DNA from: Nocardia speluncae NBRC 108251
GTDB lineage: Bacteria > Actinomycetota > Actinomycetes > Mycobacteriales > Mycobacteriaceae
Assembly: GCF_001613245.1 (NCBI RefSeq)
Contig: NZ_BDBZ01000046.1
Coordinates: 1 to 64,000, forward strand
Direction of reading: 5' to 3'
Length of the DNA: 64,000 nucleotides
Part shown: one piece after another, positions 33,632 through 42,534 of the stretch
Layout: every line of letters begins with the position of its first letter
Position numbering within the stretch: the stretch's first letter is position 1
Notes under the pieces: model-generated
Seen by the model: the letters and a program-made list of their open reading frames with translations, nothing else
What the model was told of the DNA's origin: nothing
Databases searched by the model: none
Program-made: the position numbers and the translations under genes

Positions 33632-34052
33632 CGAGGTACTCGGTCAGCTCGGTCAGCTCGGTCGCCCATCCCTCGACATTGCCTTCGTATGCGCTGCCCA
33701 AGTGGTCGGGCAGCTGAGCGAAGCCGATCTCGACAACTGTGAGCCGGGTGCCGGTCGGTGTCGGCGCCAGCGAGAATTCCACGTGTGTCCGGCGCGGATC
33801 GCTGGGCGGCAGCCCGCTGATCGCCCAGGTGAAGGCGAAGCGGCGGGGTGGCTCGACGGCCTGGATCCACAGGGTGTGCGGTCCGTCTTCGTCCCACCAC
33901 ACGCGCACCGTGCCGCCGGGACGCATGTCATCGATTTCGGCTCGGGAACCGAACCAGCTTCCGAGCCCTTCCGGTGTGGTCAAGGCGTTCCACACCTTCT
34001 CGGGTGGGTGGTGGAGTTCCTGGTCACGCTCGATTCGATCGGGCAGGGGCAC
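33618..34052 (-). CDS. SRPBCC / AHSA1-like domain protein
   Basis: 144 residues. GTG 34052 is preferred because GGAGG lies 6 bp upstream; a TTG at 34073 would place that site inside the gene. The START-like fold is shown by IERDQELHHPPEKVWNALTTPEGLGSWFG, GGTVRVWWDEDG, FAFTWAISG and RLTVVEIGF. It probably binds a hydrophobic ligand. First gene of the leftward operon with ArsR and VOC genes. Confidence 0.82.
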   Translation of the reverse strand: MPLPDRIERDQELHHPPEKVWNALTTPEGLGSWFGSRAEIDDMRPGGTVRVWWDEDGPHTLWIQAVEPPRRFAFTWAISGLPPSDPRRTHVEFSLAPTPTGTRLTVVEIGFAQLPDHLGSAYEGNVEGWATELTELTEYLDAAA

Positions 34053-34065
34053 CGCAACCTCCAGA

Positions 34066-34114
34066 TATAGCAACCATTGGATTGCTATAAATTACCGCAA
34101 TCGATGGGTTGCGG
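34066..34114. promoter_or_regulatory. Tandem inverted repeats, probable ArsR operators
   Basis: TATAGCAA-N8-TTGCTATA (34066-34089) and CCGCAA-N8-TTGCGG (34095-34114) both fit GCAA-N8-TTGC. They are spaced 27 bp centre to centre and lie just upstream of the SRPBCC start. A divergent LLM oxidoreductase gene begins at 34298 and may share the control. Confidence 0.6.
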
Positions 34115-34297
34115 CAAGCGGGTTTCGATGCAGTGAGTGGGCGTAGTGGGTCTCTGTGGCGCCGACCCCCGCGACATGTTCCGGGGACTGTCACAGTGTT
34201 CGCAGGAACCGCCCTTTCGCTCCGCCGTGCAGTAGCATCCTTCCCGCAAGGCCGGGTTCCGGCACCGGCGTACAGATCGCGGCTACAGGAGGGTTTT

Positions 34298-35158
34298 GTG
34301 CAGCTTTCGGGCGTGGGGATCTGGAGTTCGCAGCTGCGCTACGGCGATCCGGCCGTAGCTGCGGAGGCGGCCGCCGAACTCGAGGAGCTGGGCTTCGCCG
34401 CGGTGTGGATCCCCGATGTCGGCGGACCGGTATTCGATGCCGTGGGCAACCTGTTGCAGGCGACGGAGCGCATGGTCGTCGCGACCGGCATCCTGAACTT
34501 GTGGATGCACGAACCGTCGGAGGTCGCGGCTCGGTACGCGTCGCTGACCGGTACACACGGCGACCGGTTCCTGCTCGGTATCGGCGTGAGCCACGCACCG
34601 TTGATCGATGCGGGCGATCCGGGTCGCTACCGGAAGCCTTTGGCGGCGACCCGGGCTTATCTGGACGCACTGGACGCGCTCGATCGTCCCGTGCCCGCAG
34701 AGGCGCGGGTGTTGGCCGCGCTGGGGCCCAAGATGTTGCACCTTTCGGCGACCCGCGCCGCCGGCGCCCACCCCTACCTGGTCACGCCCGAGCACACCGC
34801 CACGGCCCGGACTGCGCTCGGCGAGGGGCCGCTGCTGCTGCCGGAACAGACGGTGGTCCTCACCACCGACGCCGAGCAGGCGCGGTCCATCGGCACCGAT
34901 TGGCTGCGTAGCTACCTCCAGCTACCCAACTACGCCAACAACCTTCTGCGGTCGGGCTTCACGCAGGAGGATATCGACACCGTAAGCGACCGGCTCTTCG
35001 ACGCGATCATCGCCTGGGGCGACGAGGAAGCGATTCTGCGTCGAGTAGCCGAACATCGAGCGGCCGGCGCCGACCACGTCTGCGTGCAGGTACTCGACGC
35101 CGACCCGCAGGCGTTCCCGCGCGAGCAGTGGCGGCGTCTCGCGGCCGCGCTGGCCTGA
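34298..35158 (+). CDS. LLM-class (F420-dependent) oxidoreductase
   Basis: 286 residues from GTG 34298 behind GGAGGG (34288-34293). It is a luciferase-like TIM barrel: GIWSSQLRYGDPAVAAEAAAELEELGFAAVWIPD, then VATGILNLWMHEPSEVAARY and RFLLGIGVSH. The TIGR03620-like style and actinobacterial host suggest F420 rather than FMN. Substrate unknown. It is divergent from the ArsR operon with a shared operator region. Confidence 0.82.
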   Translation: MQLSGVGIWSSQLRYGDPAVAAEAAAELEELGFAAVWIPDVGGPVFDAVGNLLQATERMVVATGILNLWMHEPSEVAARYASLTGTHGDRFLLGIGVSHAPLIDAGDPGRYRKPLAATRAYLDALDALDRPVPAEARVLAALGPKMLHLSATRAAGAHPYLVTPEHTATARTALGEGPLLLPEQTVVLTTDAEQARSIGTDWLRSYLQLPNYANNLLRSGFTQEDIDTVSDRLFDAIIAWGDEEAILRRVAEHRAAGADHVCVQVLDADPQAFPREQWRRLAAALA

Positions 35159-35513
35159 TCCGAGCGCGTCCGCCCATCGGCACCGAGACCGGGTGGGGTT
35201 CTTGACCTACCGGCGCCCGATCGTGGTCCGCTGCGAATGCGGATCGATAGTTCGGGCCGGGTAGCGGCCGAGGGAGTGGGACGGCCTCCTGCTCGATCCG
35301 CCGGAACGGGGCCGGGCCTGCTATGCAACGGAGTCGTCGGCGGTCCGGGCGATCGAGGCTCGACTGCGCAGCATCGTGGAATGCGCCGTCACCGAACGCA
35401 ATACGAATCGGAGGTCGGGCACCGGCCGGTACTTGCGTGCTTCCGGCCGGACGGCGTGGCCACGGGAACGAGAGGATCGCGCCCGGCGCGCCTGAACGTA
35501 TCGCCCGGCCCTG
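35159..35513. other. Intergenic region between convergent genes
   Basis: 355 bp between the LLM gene and the opposing TetR gene. No gene, repeat or clear hairpin can be supported. Confidence 0.4.
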
Positions 35514-36299
35514 TCAGTCGCCGCCGATGTCGCTTTCGGCTGGTTTGGACAACGATTCGACCAGGTTGTGCATGGCGCGCATATCGGAACGCAGCGCGTC
35601 GAGCTCGGAACGCAGCGCATCCACTGCATCGCCGGCCGGTTCGTGCACCGATGTCGTGGCGGGCGGCTGCGGGTGGCGCTCACTCACCGGTGCCGGTTCC
35701 GGTTCCGGTACCGCATCGGGTCGCGCCGGCGCGAATCCGTCCAGGAAGACCGATGTCACTGTGGCGGTGATCGATTCGATATCGGCGGCGAGCGTTTTCC
35801 GGTGCCACCGGACCGACTGGAACACGCACTCGCGCATCATCCGCTGGAACTCGAAGGGATCTATGCCGGAGTTGAATTCGCCGTTGCGCACACCTTCTTC
35901 GGTGATTTCGTGCCAGGCGTGATGCGAGAAATCGACGGCCTCGGCGATCTGTGTGTAGCCGGGCAGCGCGCTGAGACTCTCCAGTTCGTTCTGGTAGATC
36001 TCGGTGGCATAAGGGTGCTGGTCTGCGACTTCGAGCGAAACCCGGACCATGAGGCCGAGCCGGTGACGGGCGGTGCCGGTTCCGGTGAGGACGGCTTCGT
36101 AGCGCTGTACCAAATCTGTCAGGAAACTCGTCAGGATCTCGGAGAAGATCGCATCCTTGGAGTTGAAATAGTGATACAGCGTCCCGGAGTTCAGTCCCAC
36201 CGCATCGGCGATCTCCCGGATCGTCGTCGCCGACGACCCCCGTTCGGAGAATAGCCGAGCCGATTCGGTCAGAATCAGCTGACGCCGACTCGCTGCCAC
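35514..36299 (-). CDS. TetR-family regulator with Pro-rich linker and coiled-coil tail (paralogue 1)
   Basis: 261 residues from GTG 36299 behind AGAGG. Residues 1-60 hold the helix-turn-helix (ATTIREIADAVGLNSGTLYHYFNSKDAIF), in the KstR2-like style of catabolic regulators. Residues 60-192 are the ligand domain. After FLDGFAPAR comes a Pro/Glu-rich linker (VPEPEPAPVSERHPQPP) and a final heptad segment AVDALRSELDALRSDMRAMHNLV. The protein at 41653-42498 is about four-fifths identical over the first 190 residues and has the same kind of tail. A C-terminal coiled coil is unusual in TetR proteins and could allow hetero-oligomers. Confidence 0.85.
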   Translation of the reverse strand: MAASRRQLILTESARLFSERGSSATTIREIADAVGLNSGTLYHYFNSKDAIFSEILTSFLTDLVQRYEAVLTGTGTARHRLGLMVRVSLEVADQHPYATEIYQNELESLSALPGYTQIAEAVDFSHHAWHEITEEGVRNGEFNSGIDPFEFQRMMRECVFQSVRWHRKTLAADIESITATVTSVFLDGFAPARPDAVPEPEPAPVSERHPQPPATTSVHEPAGDAVDALRSELDALRSDMRAMHNLVESLSKPAESDIGGD

Positions 36300-36960
36300 T
36301 GTGCACCTCTCGTGTCCGGACTGGCGGTGTATGCCCCTGTTGTACAGAGGCTAGCAGCAGGTCAAGGATGGTTAATCGGCCATCCGTCACCGGTGTACGG
36401 CGCGAGCTGTGGCTCGGCCGGGCGCGGTCAGGGCGGCTTCGACGGGCCCGTCGGAGACTACTGCTGTACTCGTGAGCATCGATATCTGCGGTGTCGCGAG
36501 CGCCATCTATATCGGCGCCCCGGTCTCGGTCTCGAACATATTCCTCCATCGGGGCAACCATGGTGACGACGGGTCTCCCCGAAGCCCCGAGCCCTTCTGT
36601 CGGCGCACGCCTTCGACGCGGAGGGGAACGGATTCTACCCTGCGACACCAGAACTCGAACGGGTTTGTGCTGCTGGTTGCGAGCTCGGAGTATGCGCAGA
36701 GGCGATGGGACGCACCCGGGCGACCGCTGCGGAACCATCCGGCAACGGCGCGGAGCCACTGATTTCCGAGCCGGTGGAAGTGTTCGATCGTCCGGACATC
36801 CGGCAAGTGGGGGTGATTCGCCTCCGGAGGAGCCTGGCCGGGGCCTCCCGGCGGTGCGGGCAATGTGCATTTACCGGCATGTCCGGCCATGTGGATCACC
36901 TATGGATCGGGCGAGTGAGGTGCGACGCCCGTCCCACCGTAGAGTGCGAGTTCATCGGCG
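36300..36960. other. Degraded region upstream of the TetR gene
   Basis: No intact gene. Part of it (36457-36600) is a frameshifted copy of the small gene at 42535-43020. The remainder may be decayed sequence of the same origin but is not recognisable. Confidence 0.45.
36457..36600 (-). pseudogene. Frameshifted remnant of a paralogue of the 42535-43020 gene
   Basis: One minus-strand frame reads LPRWRNMFETETG, and the next frame continues RGADIDGARDTADIDAHEYSSS (36534-36457). Joined across a frameshift near 36510-36535 they match IARWQNTFETEVGRGADIDDACDTADFDAHEYSG of the intact gene. Both copies lie directly upstream of a TetR paralogue, so the whole two-gene cassette has been duplicated and this partner has decayed. 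Confidence 0.55.
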
Positions 36961-36977
36961 GTCAATCAATCAATTGA
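36961..36977. promoter_or_regulatory. Operator-like site upstream of the HsaD-like operon
   Basis: GTCAATCAATCAATTGA, with the palindromic core ATCAATTGAT (36969-36978 region). The same 17-bp sequence with two changes (GTCAATCAATCGTTTGA) is found at 46992-47008 between the MHS transporter and aldolase genes. A TTGACA box follows at 36997. Confidence 0.5.
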
Positions 36978-37151
36978 TCAGAAACCAATCGGATGGTTGA
37001 CAAAAGTGAGTGACCAGGGTCACCATTGAGCGCGTAACCCGTGTGCCGATCCTCGGCCGATATCAGGGGCACCAGTGGCTCGACCACCAACCGGCGCTGC
37101 CCAATAGGGGCCCGGTCAGCTCGCGGGCCTTTCATCGAACATCGGAGATCT

Positions 37152-37991
37152 GTGACCCTCTCGGACGACTACAAAGACACCACTCGTGGCCCGTCCGCCA
37201 CGGACGGGCTGCACTACCACGAGGCCGGGGACGGGCATCCCCTCGTGCTGTTGCACGGATCCGGTCCGGGCGTATCCGGCTGGTCGAACTTCGCGAAGAA
37301 CCTGCCGGTCTTCGCGCGCACCTTCCGTACGGTCGTCGTCGATATGCCAGGGTTCGGCGCGAGCCCCGACAAGGAATACGACCGGCCGTACCCGGAGATA
37401 GCAGCGCAGGCGATCGTCACCCTGCTCGACGACCTCGGCATCGAGAAGGCCCACCTGCTCGGCAATTCGATGGGCGGATGGGTCTCGCTCGAAACGGCCG
37501 CCCTCGCCCCCGAACGAGTCGAACGGATGGTGCTGATGGGCCCGGGGGGTTTGTACGCACCACTGCTCGGGCCGATGGTGAGCGAAGGGGCCCGCCGGCT
37601 GCACGAGTTCCTGGCCGAACCGAGTCGCCAGGCCCTGGAGGCCTGGGTCGACTCGATGGTCTACGACCGGGCAACGATCACACCGCAACTCCTCGACGAC
37701 CGCTGGAACAATGCCACCGCGCCTCGCGCAATCGAACGTATGCGTGCGGTGATGGCTTCGCTGGGTCTGCCCGGCAAGGCGCCACTGTGGACCCGCACCG
37801 CCGAGATCCCGCACGAAACTCTGGTCACTTGGGGTCGCGACGACCGGATGCTCCCGCCGGACGGCGCATTCTTCGCGCTGCGGCGCATGCCGAAGGCCGA
37901 TCTGCACATTCTCGGCGAGTGCGGGCATTGGGCACAGGTCGAGCGAAAGCACGACTTCGAAACGCTCGCCACGGCGTTCCTCACCCGCTAG
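37152..37991 (+). CDS. HsaD/BphD-like alpha/beta hydrolase (meta-cleavage product hydrolase type)
   Basis: 279 residues from GTG 37152 with GGAG just upstream. Motifs: VLLHGSGPGVSGWSNF (oxyanion loop of C-C bond hydrolases), DMPGFGASPDKEY, the nucleophile GNSMGGW, WGRDDRMLP with the triad Asp, and ECGHWAQVER with the triad His. In the family these enzymes hydrolyse ring-fission products of extradiol dioxygenases. Two genes downstream lies such a dioxygenase, supporting the assignment. The sterol enzyme HsaD is a close analogue but identity with the cholesterol pathway is not shown. Confidence 0.85.
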   Translation: MTLSDDYKDTTRGPSATDGLHYHEAGDGHPLVLLHGSGPGVSGWSNFAKNLPVFARTFRTVVVDMPGFGASPDKEYDRPYPEIAAQAIVTLLDDLGIEKAHLLGNSMGGWVSLETAALAPERVERMVLMGPGGLYAPLLGPMVSEGARRLHEFLAEPSRQALEAWVDSMVYDRATITPQLLDDRWNNATAPRAIERMRAVMASLGLPGKAPLWTRTAEIPHETLVTWGRDDRMLPPDGAFFALRRMPKADLHILGECGHWAQVERKHDFETLATAFLTR

Positions 37992-38023
37992 AGCCATCCC
38001 CGAAGATCGAAGGAACCAGATAC

Positions 38024-39187
38024 ATGCAATGTCAGCACGAAGCCATCGATGCAGTCCTCGCGGTGCGCGACCGGGTGACCGAGCTCGAGGGCGAATGTAC
38101 GCAGCGCCGCAAGCTGACCGACGAAACAGCCAAAATTCTTCGGGACGCGGGCATTATGCGGCTCATCCAGCCGAGACGTTACGGCGGGTTCGAGGCAGAC
38201 CCCTGCCTCTTCAATGCTGCGATGTACGAGATCGCCCGATTGTCGAGCTCGGCAGGGTGGGTCACCGGCGTCGTCGGTGTCCACTCGTGGCATCTCGGGC
38301 TCTTCCCCGACCAGGCGCAGCGGGAGGTCTGGGGCGAGGATCCGGATACGTGGATCAGTTCGTCCTACAGTCCTGCGGGTACCGCCAGGATTGTGCCGGG
38401 CGGTTACGAGCTGACCGGCCGGTGGGGTTTCTCCTCCGGTAGCGACCATTGCGGCTGGGTTTTCGTCGGCGCGATGGTGACCGACGCGGACGGACGTCGC
38501 ACCGGGCAGCAGGTCCATCTCCTGCTTCCCCGTACGGATTACACGATCGACGATGTCTGGTTCACTGCGGGCCTGGCGGGAACCGGCAGTAACGATATCG
38601 TCGTCGACAAGGCGTTCGTGCCCGAGCACCGGGTCCACGATGTCGCGGACCTGTACGGCGGCCGCTACCCAGGTAATAGCGTCAATACCGGGCCCCTGTT
38701 CCGTATGCCCTGGTACACGGTGTTCATCAACGCGGTCGTGGTGCCGCTGGCCGGGATGTCCCGGCGTGTTGTGGACGAGGCGGCGGGCATCCACCGGTCC
38801 CGGCTGGCGGTCGACCCGGCGAAGCTACCGCATCCGGCGACGCTGGCACGGCTGACCGAAGCGGATTTCGAGGTCGACACTGCCTACCGGATTCTGCAAT
38901 CCAACCTGGGCGATGCCTACGCGGCGGCGGTTCGCGGGGACGAGGTGACGGTGCCGATACGTCAGCGCAGCAAGCGTGATCACATCGCCGCCGTGCGACT
39001 GGTCGTCTCGGCGGCCGACAAGGCATACCAGGTCGGCGGCCCGCGCTCCATCGCGTCGTCGTGCGCACTGCAGGCGGTCTGGCGTGACGTCCACGCCGGT
39101 CGACACCATGCGATCAATCTGCCGGACAAGGTCGATCACGAATACGGCGAGTATCTGCTCACCGGCGCGCTCAACGGCCTCTACTGA
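38024..39187 (+). CDS. HsaA-like flavin-dependent monooxygenase, acyl-CoA-dehydrogenase fold
   Basis: 387 residues from ATG 38024 with GAAGGA upstream. Typical sequences are LRDAGIMRLIQPRRYGGFEADPCLF, IARLSSSAGWVTGVVGVHSWHL, YELTGRWGFSSGSDHCGWVFVGA, TAGLAGTGSNDIVV and the C-terminal KAYQVGGPRS. These fit the oxygenase component of two-component phenol hydroxylases such as HsaA, which add a hydroxyl to make a catechol. The flavin reductase partner (HsaB type) is not encoded in the window. It sits between the hydrolase and dioxygenase genes of the same pathway. Confidence 0.85.
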   Translation: MQCQHEAIDAVLAVRDRVTELEGECTQRRKLTDETAKILRDAGIMRLIQPRRYGGFEADPCLFNAAMYEIARLSSSAGWVTGVVGVHSWHLGLFPDQAQREVWGEDPDTWISSSYSPAGTARIVPGGYELTGRWGFSSGSDHCGWVFVGAMVTDADGRRTGQQVHLLLPRTDYTIDDVWFTAGLAGTGSNDIVVDKAFVPEHRVHDVADLYGGRYPGNSVNTGPLFRMPWYTVFINAVVVPLAGMSRRVVDEAAGIHRSRLAVDPAKLPHPATLARLTEADFEVDTAYRILQSNLGDAYAAAVRGDEVTVPIRQRSKRDHIAAVRLVVSAADKAYQVGGPRSIASSCALQAVWRDVHAGRHHAINLPDKVDHEYGEYLLTGALNGLY

Positions 39188-39201
39188 TTCAAGGAGCTCC
39201 T

Positions 39202-40083
39202 ATGCCCATCCTCTCGCTGGGGTACCTGCGTCTGCGTGTCGAGTCCACCGAGTCGTGGCGGACTTTCGCCGGCGACTTCCTGGGCATGATGCGAGTCGAC
39301 GGCCCGCTGCCCGATGCCCTGCACTACCGAATGGACGACTATCCGCCGCGCCTGGTGATCTCGGAATCCTCCGCCCCGGGGCTGGAGGCGATCGGTCTCG
39401 AGGTCCTGCACCGGACCGATCTACAGGAGTTGGTCGAGCGAGTGGAGGCCGCGGGTGTCGAGATCCATATCGGTACCCCGGCGGAGTGCGAGCTACGCCA
39501 GGTGACGGGTTTCGCGGGATTCGACGATCCCTCCGGAAACCGGATCGAGTTGTTCTACGGCCCCGTTCTCAGTCACCGTCCGGTGGAACTGAACGGTGTT
39601 TCGCGTTTCGTCACCGGTGACCAGGGCATGGGACATGTCATCGTGAACGTGCTGGATACCGAGGAGGCGTACGAGTTCTACGTCGGTGTCCTGGGATTCG
39701 TCGAACGCAACTCACTGGCTCTGCCCGGCGGGGTCAGCTATTTTCTGGGCTGCAACCCGCGCCAGCACACGTTCGGGCTCAGCCCCGCGCAGGGGCCCGC
39801 GTTGATGCACTTCATGGTGGAGGCCGAGGATATCGACGATGTCGGCAGGGCGCTCGATCGTGCGGCCGATCTCGGGATCCCGATGATGCAGTCGCTCGGC
39901 AAGCACACCAATGACCGGATGCTGTCGTTCTACGTCTACTCTCCCGAAGGTCACGCCACCGAAATCGGCTGGGGTGGAGAACGTATCGAGACGCCCCAGC
40001 CCACCTACCGGATCACCGAGGGGGCTGTGTGGGGCCATCGATTCACGCCGGCGCCCGACGGTGCGAAGGGGCTTGCTCGGTGA
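39202..40083 (+). CDS. HsaC/BphC-like extradiol catechol dioxygenase (type I)
   Basis: 293 residues from ATG 39202 with AAGGAG upstream. It has two VOC-type domains. The iron ligands expected for type I extradiol enzymes are visible: His145 (MGHVIVNV), His203 (LMHFMVEAED) and Glu254 (HATEIGWGG), with the conserved FYVYSPEG before the last. It opens a catechol ring beside the hydroxyls, producing the substrate for the HsaD-like hydrolase. The second-domain ligands are intact, so the enzyme should be active. Confidence 0.88.
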   Translation: MPILSLGYLRLRVESTESWRTFAGDFLGMMRVDGPLPDALHYRMDDYPPRLVISESSAPGLEAIGLEVLHRTDLQELVERVEAAGVEIHIGTPAECELRQVTGFAGFDDPSGNRIELFYGPVLSHRPVELNGVSRFVTGDQGMGHVIVNVLDTEEAYEFYVGVLGFVERNSLALPGGVSYFLGCNPRQHTFGLSPAQGPALMHFMVEAEDIDDVGRALDRAADLGIPMMQSLGKHTNDRMLSFYVYSPEGHATEIGWGGERIETPQPTYRITEGAVWGHRFTPAPDGAKGLAR

Positions 40084-41564
40084 CCGGCACACTCGACGGC
40101 CGAAGACCGGCGGCGGCCACCACGAGCGAAACCCGCCGGTGGACACCGAGACTGGTCGCCATACTGGTCGTACTGATCTTGATATCCGAGATCATTCCCG
40201 TCTCGTCGGTTCTCGCGGGGACCGCCCTGCCCGCCATCGCCGCGGAGTTCGCCACCACCCAGGCCGGGTGGACCATGACAATCGCCTTCCTGACCGCCAG
40301 CATCGGGATGCCGCTGGTGGGCAAGCTCGCCGATATGTACGGCAAGAAGCGATTGCTCATGATCGTGCTCGCGGTGACGGTCGCCGGGGCAGTACTGTCG
40401 GCCCTGGCGCCGACCTACCCCGTGTTCCTGATCGGACGTGCGCTACAGGGGGCGATCTTCTCGGTCGCGTTCCTGTGCTATTCGCTGGTGCGGGATGTGT
40501 TCCCGCCGAGAATCATTCCGTTCGCTGTCAGCGTCACCATCACCGGCACCGGCATCGTGGTTGTTCTGCAGCCGTTCCTCGCAGGCTGGTTGATCGACAA
40601 TCACGGTGTCACGGGCGCCTTCTGGTTCGTGACGGTGCTCACCGCGGTGCTGGCCGCCGCGGCGTTCCTGATCATTCCGGAGTCGCCGGTACGCTCCGGG
40701 GACTCTCGTCCCGACCTGGTGGGGGCGGTTCTGCTGGGTGGCTCGGTGGCGGCGGTCCTGCTGGCGGTGAGCAAGGCCCCGGAATGGGGCTGGTCCAGCG
40801 CAGCCACGCCGGCGCTGTTACTGCTCGGGTGCGCCATGTTCGCCGCCTGGCTCGTGCAGGCCGGTCACACCCCCGAGCCATTGATCAACGTGCGGCAGCT
40901 CCGCCGGCCCGCGCTGCTGTTCACCGTGCTGTCCTCGGGCCTCGTATACGGGGTGGGGACCACCACCAGTTCGATCCTGGCCGTGATGGCGATGACGCCG
41001 CGCGAGGCCGGCGGCGACTACGGATTCGGGATGACGGCCAGTGAATACGCGATCTTCGGTGTGATCAACGGCCTCGGCATCGTCCTGGGCGGTTTGATCG
41101 TCGGGGTGACCGCCCGCCGAACGGGCGCCAAGCTGCATATGGTCCTCGCCGCTGCCCTCATCGGGATCGGTGTCCTGGCTATGGGCGTGTGGCGCGGAGA
41201 AGAACTGATCGTGCTGATCGCCACCGGCGTGGTGCACCTCGGTGTGGGCCTGGCCGGTGCCGCCATCCCGAACCTCGTCATCGCGGCCGTGCCGGCCGAC
41301 TCGCAGGTGGTGAGTTCGAGTATCGCCGAGGTCAGCCGCACACTCCTGGCCGGCGTCGGAACGACGGTGGTGTTCTTCCTCCTCAACGCCAATGTCCGGG
41401 CGTTGGCAGAGGGAGCGCCGGTGTATGCGGGCGCAGGATTCATGTGGGCATTCGGCGTCATTGCCGCGTGTGCCCTCGCCGGAGGTATCTGCGCAGTATT
41501 CCTTCCCCGCCGGCTGGGTGCGGAAATACCCACGGCCGGAAAGGGGGAACCAGCCGCCGCATAG
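40080..41564 (+). CDS. MFS transporter, DHA2-like
   Basis: 494 residues from GTG 40080, overlapping the dioxygenase stop (GTGA). About 14 hydrophobic segments; motif A-like GKLADMYGKKRLLM between segments 2 and 3 and the antiporter-like VSVTITGTGIVVVLQPFLAGWLI in the region of segment 5. DHA2 proteins are usually proton antiporters for drugs or metabolites. Coupling to ring-cleavage genes suggests uptake of the aromatic substrate or export of a toxic intermediate. Confidence 0.85.
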   Translation: MTGTLDGRRPAAATTSETRRWTPRLVAILVVLILISEIIPVSSVLAGTALPAIAAEFATTQAGWTMTIAFLTASIGMPLVGKLADMYGKKRLLMIVLAVTVAGAVLSALAPTYPVFLIGRALQGAIFSVAFLCYSLVRDVFPPRIIPFAVSVTITGTGIVVVLQPFLAGWLIDNHGVTGAFWFVTVLTAVLAAAAFLIIPESPVRSGDSRPDLVGAVLLGGSVAAVLLAVSKAPEWGWSSAATPALLLLGCAMFAAWLVQAGHTPEPLINVRQLRRPALLFTVLSSGLVYGVGTTTSSILAVMAMTPREAGGDYGFGMTASEYAIFGVINGLGIVLGGLIVGVTARRTGAKLHMVLAAALIGIGVLAMGVWRGEELIVLIATGVVHLGVGLAGAAIPNLVIAAVPADSQVVSSSIAEVSRTLLAGVGTTVVFFLLNANVRALAEGAPVYAGAGFMWAFGVIAACALAGGICAVFLPRRLGAEIPTAGKGEPAAA

Positions 41565-41609
41565 TGACAATGCCGCTCTCGGTGGTTGCTCGACTATCCG
41601 GCGAAAAGC

Positions 41610-41640
41610 GACAGGACCGTTCCGTGCCGGCGGTCCTGTC
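41610..41640. terminator. Bidirectional terminator hairpin
   Basis: GACAGGACCG and CGGTCCTGTC form a perfect 10-bp stem over an 11-nt loop, between the stop of the MFS gene and the opposing stop of the TetR gene. On the minus strand it is followed by CTTTTCGCC, giving a short T-run. Confidence 0.7.
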
Positions 41641-41652
41641 GTCACGGACCGA

Positions 41653-42498
41653 TCATCGTGGGGCAGCAGCCGATGCTTCCGGGGTGCCCCCCGCGGGCCG
41701 GGTCTCCGCCGCCGCCGCGCCGTCGACTGCCTGCGGCCGGTCGGACAGCGACTGCACGAGCTCGCGAATGGCATCGACGCCGGAACGCAGCTCGTCGAGC
41801 TCGCCACGGAGTTCGTCCACAGGGTCGGTGGGTGGCTCGGGGGCAGGTTCTGGAGCAGGAATCCGGGTGCGCGGGATCTGCGCCGATACCGGCGGCGGAG
41901 CCGGGTCTGCCTGTCCGGTGCGTGCCGGTGCGAACCCGTCGAGGAACACCGAGGTGACGGTCGCAGTGATGGCTTCGATATCCGTGGTGAGAGTGTCGCG
42001 GTGCCATCTGACGGACTGGAAAACACATTCACGCACCATTCGCTGGAACTCGAATGGATCTATACGCGAATTGAATTCGCCACAGCGAACACCTTCCTCA
42101 GTGACACCGAACCATGCGCGATGCGAAGATTCGACCGCCTTCGCGATCTCGGCGTAGTCGGGAAGCGCGCTCAGGTTCTCGTATTCGTTCTGGTAGATCT
42201 CGGTGGCGTAGGGGTGCTGGTCGGCGACCTCGAGCGATACCCGGATCATCAGCGACAAGCGGTGACGGGCTGTTCCGGCCCCGGCCGTGACGGCCTCGTA
42301 GCGCTGCACCAGGTCCGTCAAGAAACGCATCAGGATCTCGGAGAAAATTGCGTCCTTCGAGCTGAAGTAGTGGTAGAGCGTCCCGGAGTTCAGGTCGACC
42401 GCATCGGCGATCTCACGGATCGTTGTGGCAGACAGACCGCATTCGGCGAACAACCGAGCGGATTCTGCCAGGATCACCTGACGCCGACTGGCGGCCAT
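41653..42498 (-). CDS. TetR-family regulator with Pro-rich linker and coiled-coil tail (paralogue 2)
   Basis: 281 residues from ATG 42498 behind AGAGG. The helix-turn-helix ATTIREIADAVDLNSGTLYHYFSSKDAIF and the ligand domain are nearly the same as in paralogue 1 (35514-36299). The tail has a Pro-rich linker (APEPAPEPPTDPVDELR) and an acidic heptad segment, then a Pro/Ala end absent from paralogue 1. It is last in the leftward operon with the CoA ligase and transporter. The near-identical recognition helix means both paralogues probably read the same operator. Confidence 0.87.
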   Translation of the reverse strand: MAASRRQVILAESARLFAECGLSATTIREIADAVDLNSGTLYHYFSSKDAIFSEILMRFLTDLVQRYEAVTAGAGTARHRLSLMIRVSLEVADQHPYATEIYQNEYENLSALPDYAEIAKAVESSHRAWFGVTEEGVRCGEFNSRIDPFEFQRMVRECVFQSVRWHRDTLTTDIEAITATVTSVFLDGFAPARTGQADPAPPPVSAQIPRTRIPAPEPAPEPPTDPVDELRGELDELRSGVDAIRELVQSLSDRPQAVDGAAAAETRPAGGTPEASAAAPR

Positions 42499-42534
42499 TG
42501 TTCACCTCTCGTCGTTCTGCGGCTACCCGCCGGC

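Noticed and set aside
35680..36870. 396-residue leftward frame extending upstream of the TetR
   Set aside because: It is in a different frame from the TetR and makes sense only in the short stretch that matches the decayed paralogue; not one gene.
37010..38023. Long 5' extension of the HsaA-like frame over the hydrolase gene
   Set aside because: The real start is ATG 38024 with a ribosome-binding site; upstream sequence is out-of-frame reading of the hydrolase gene.
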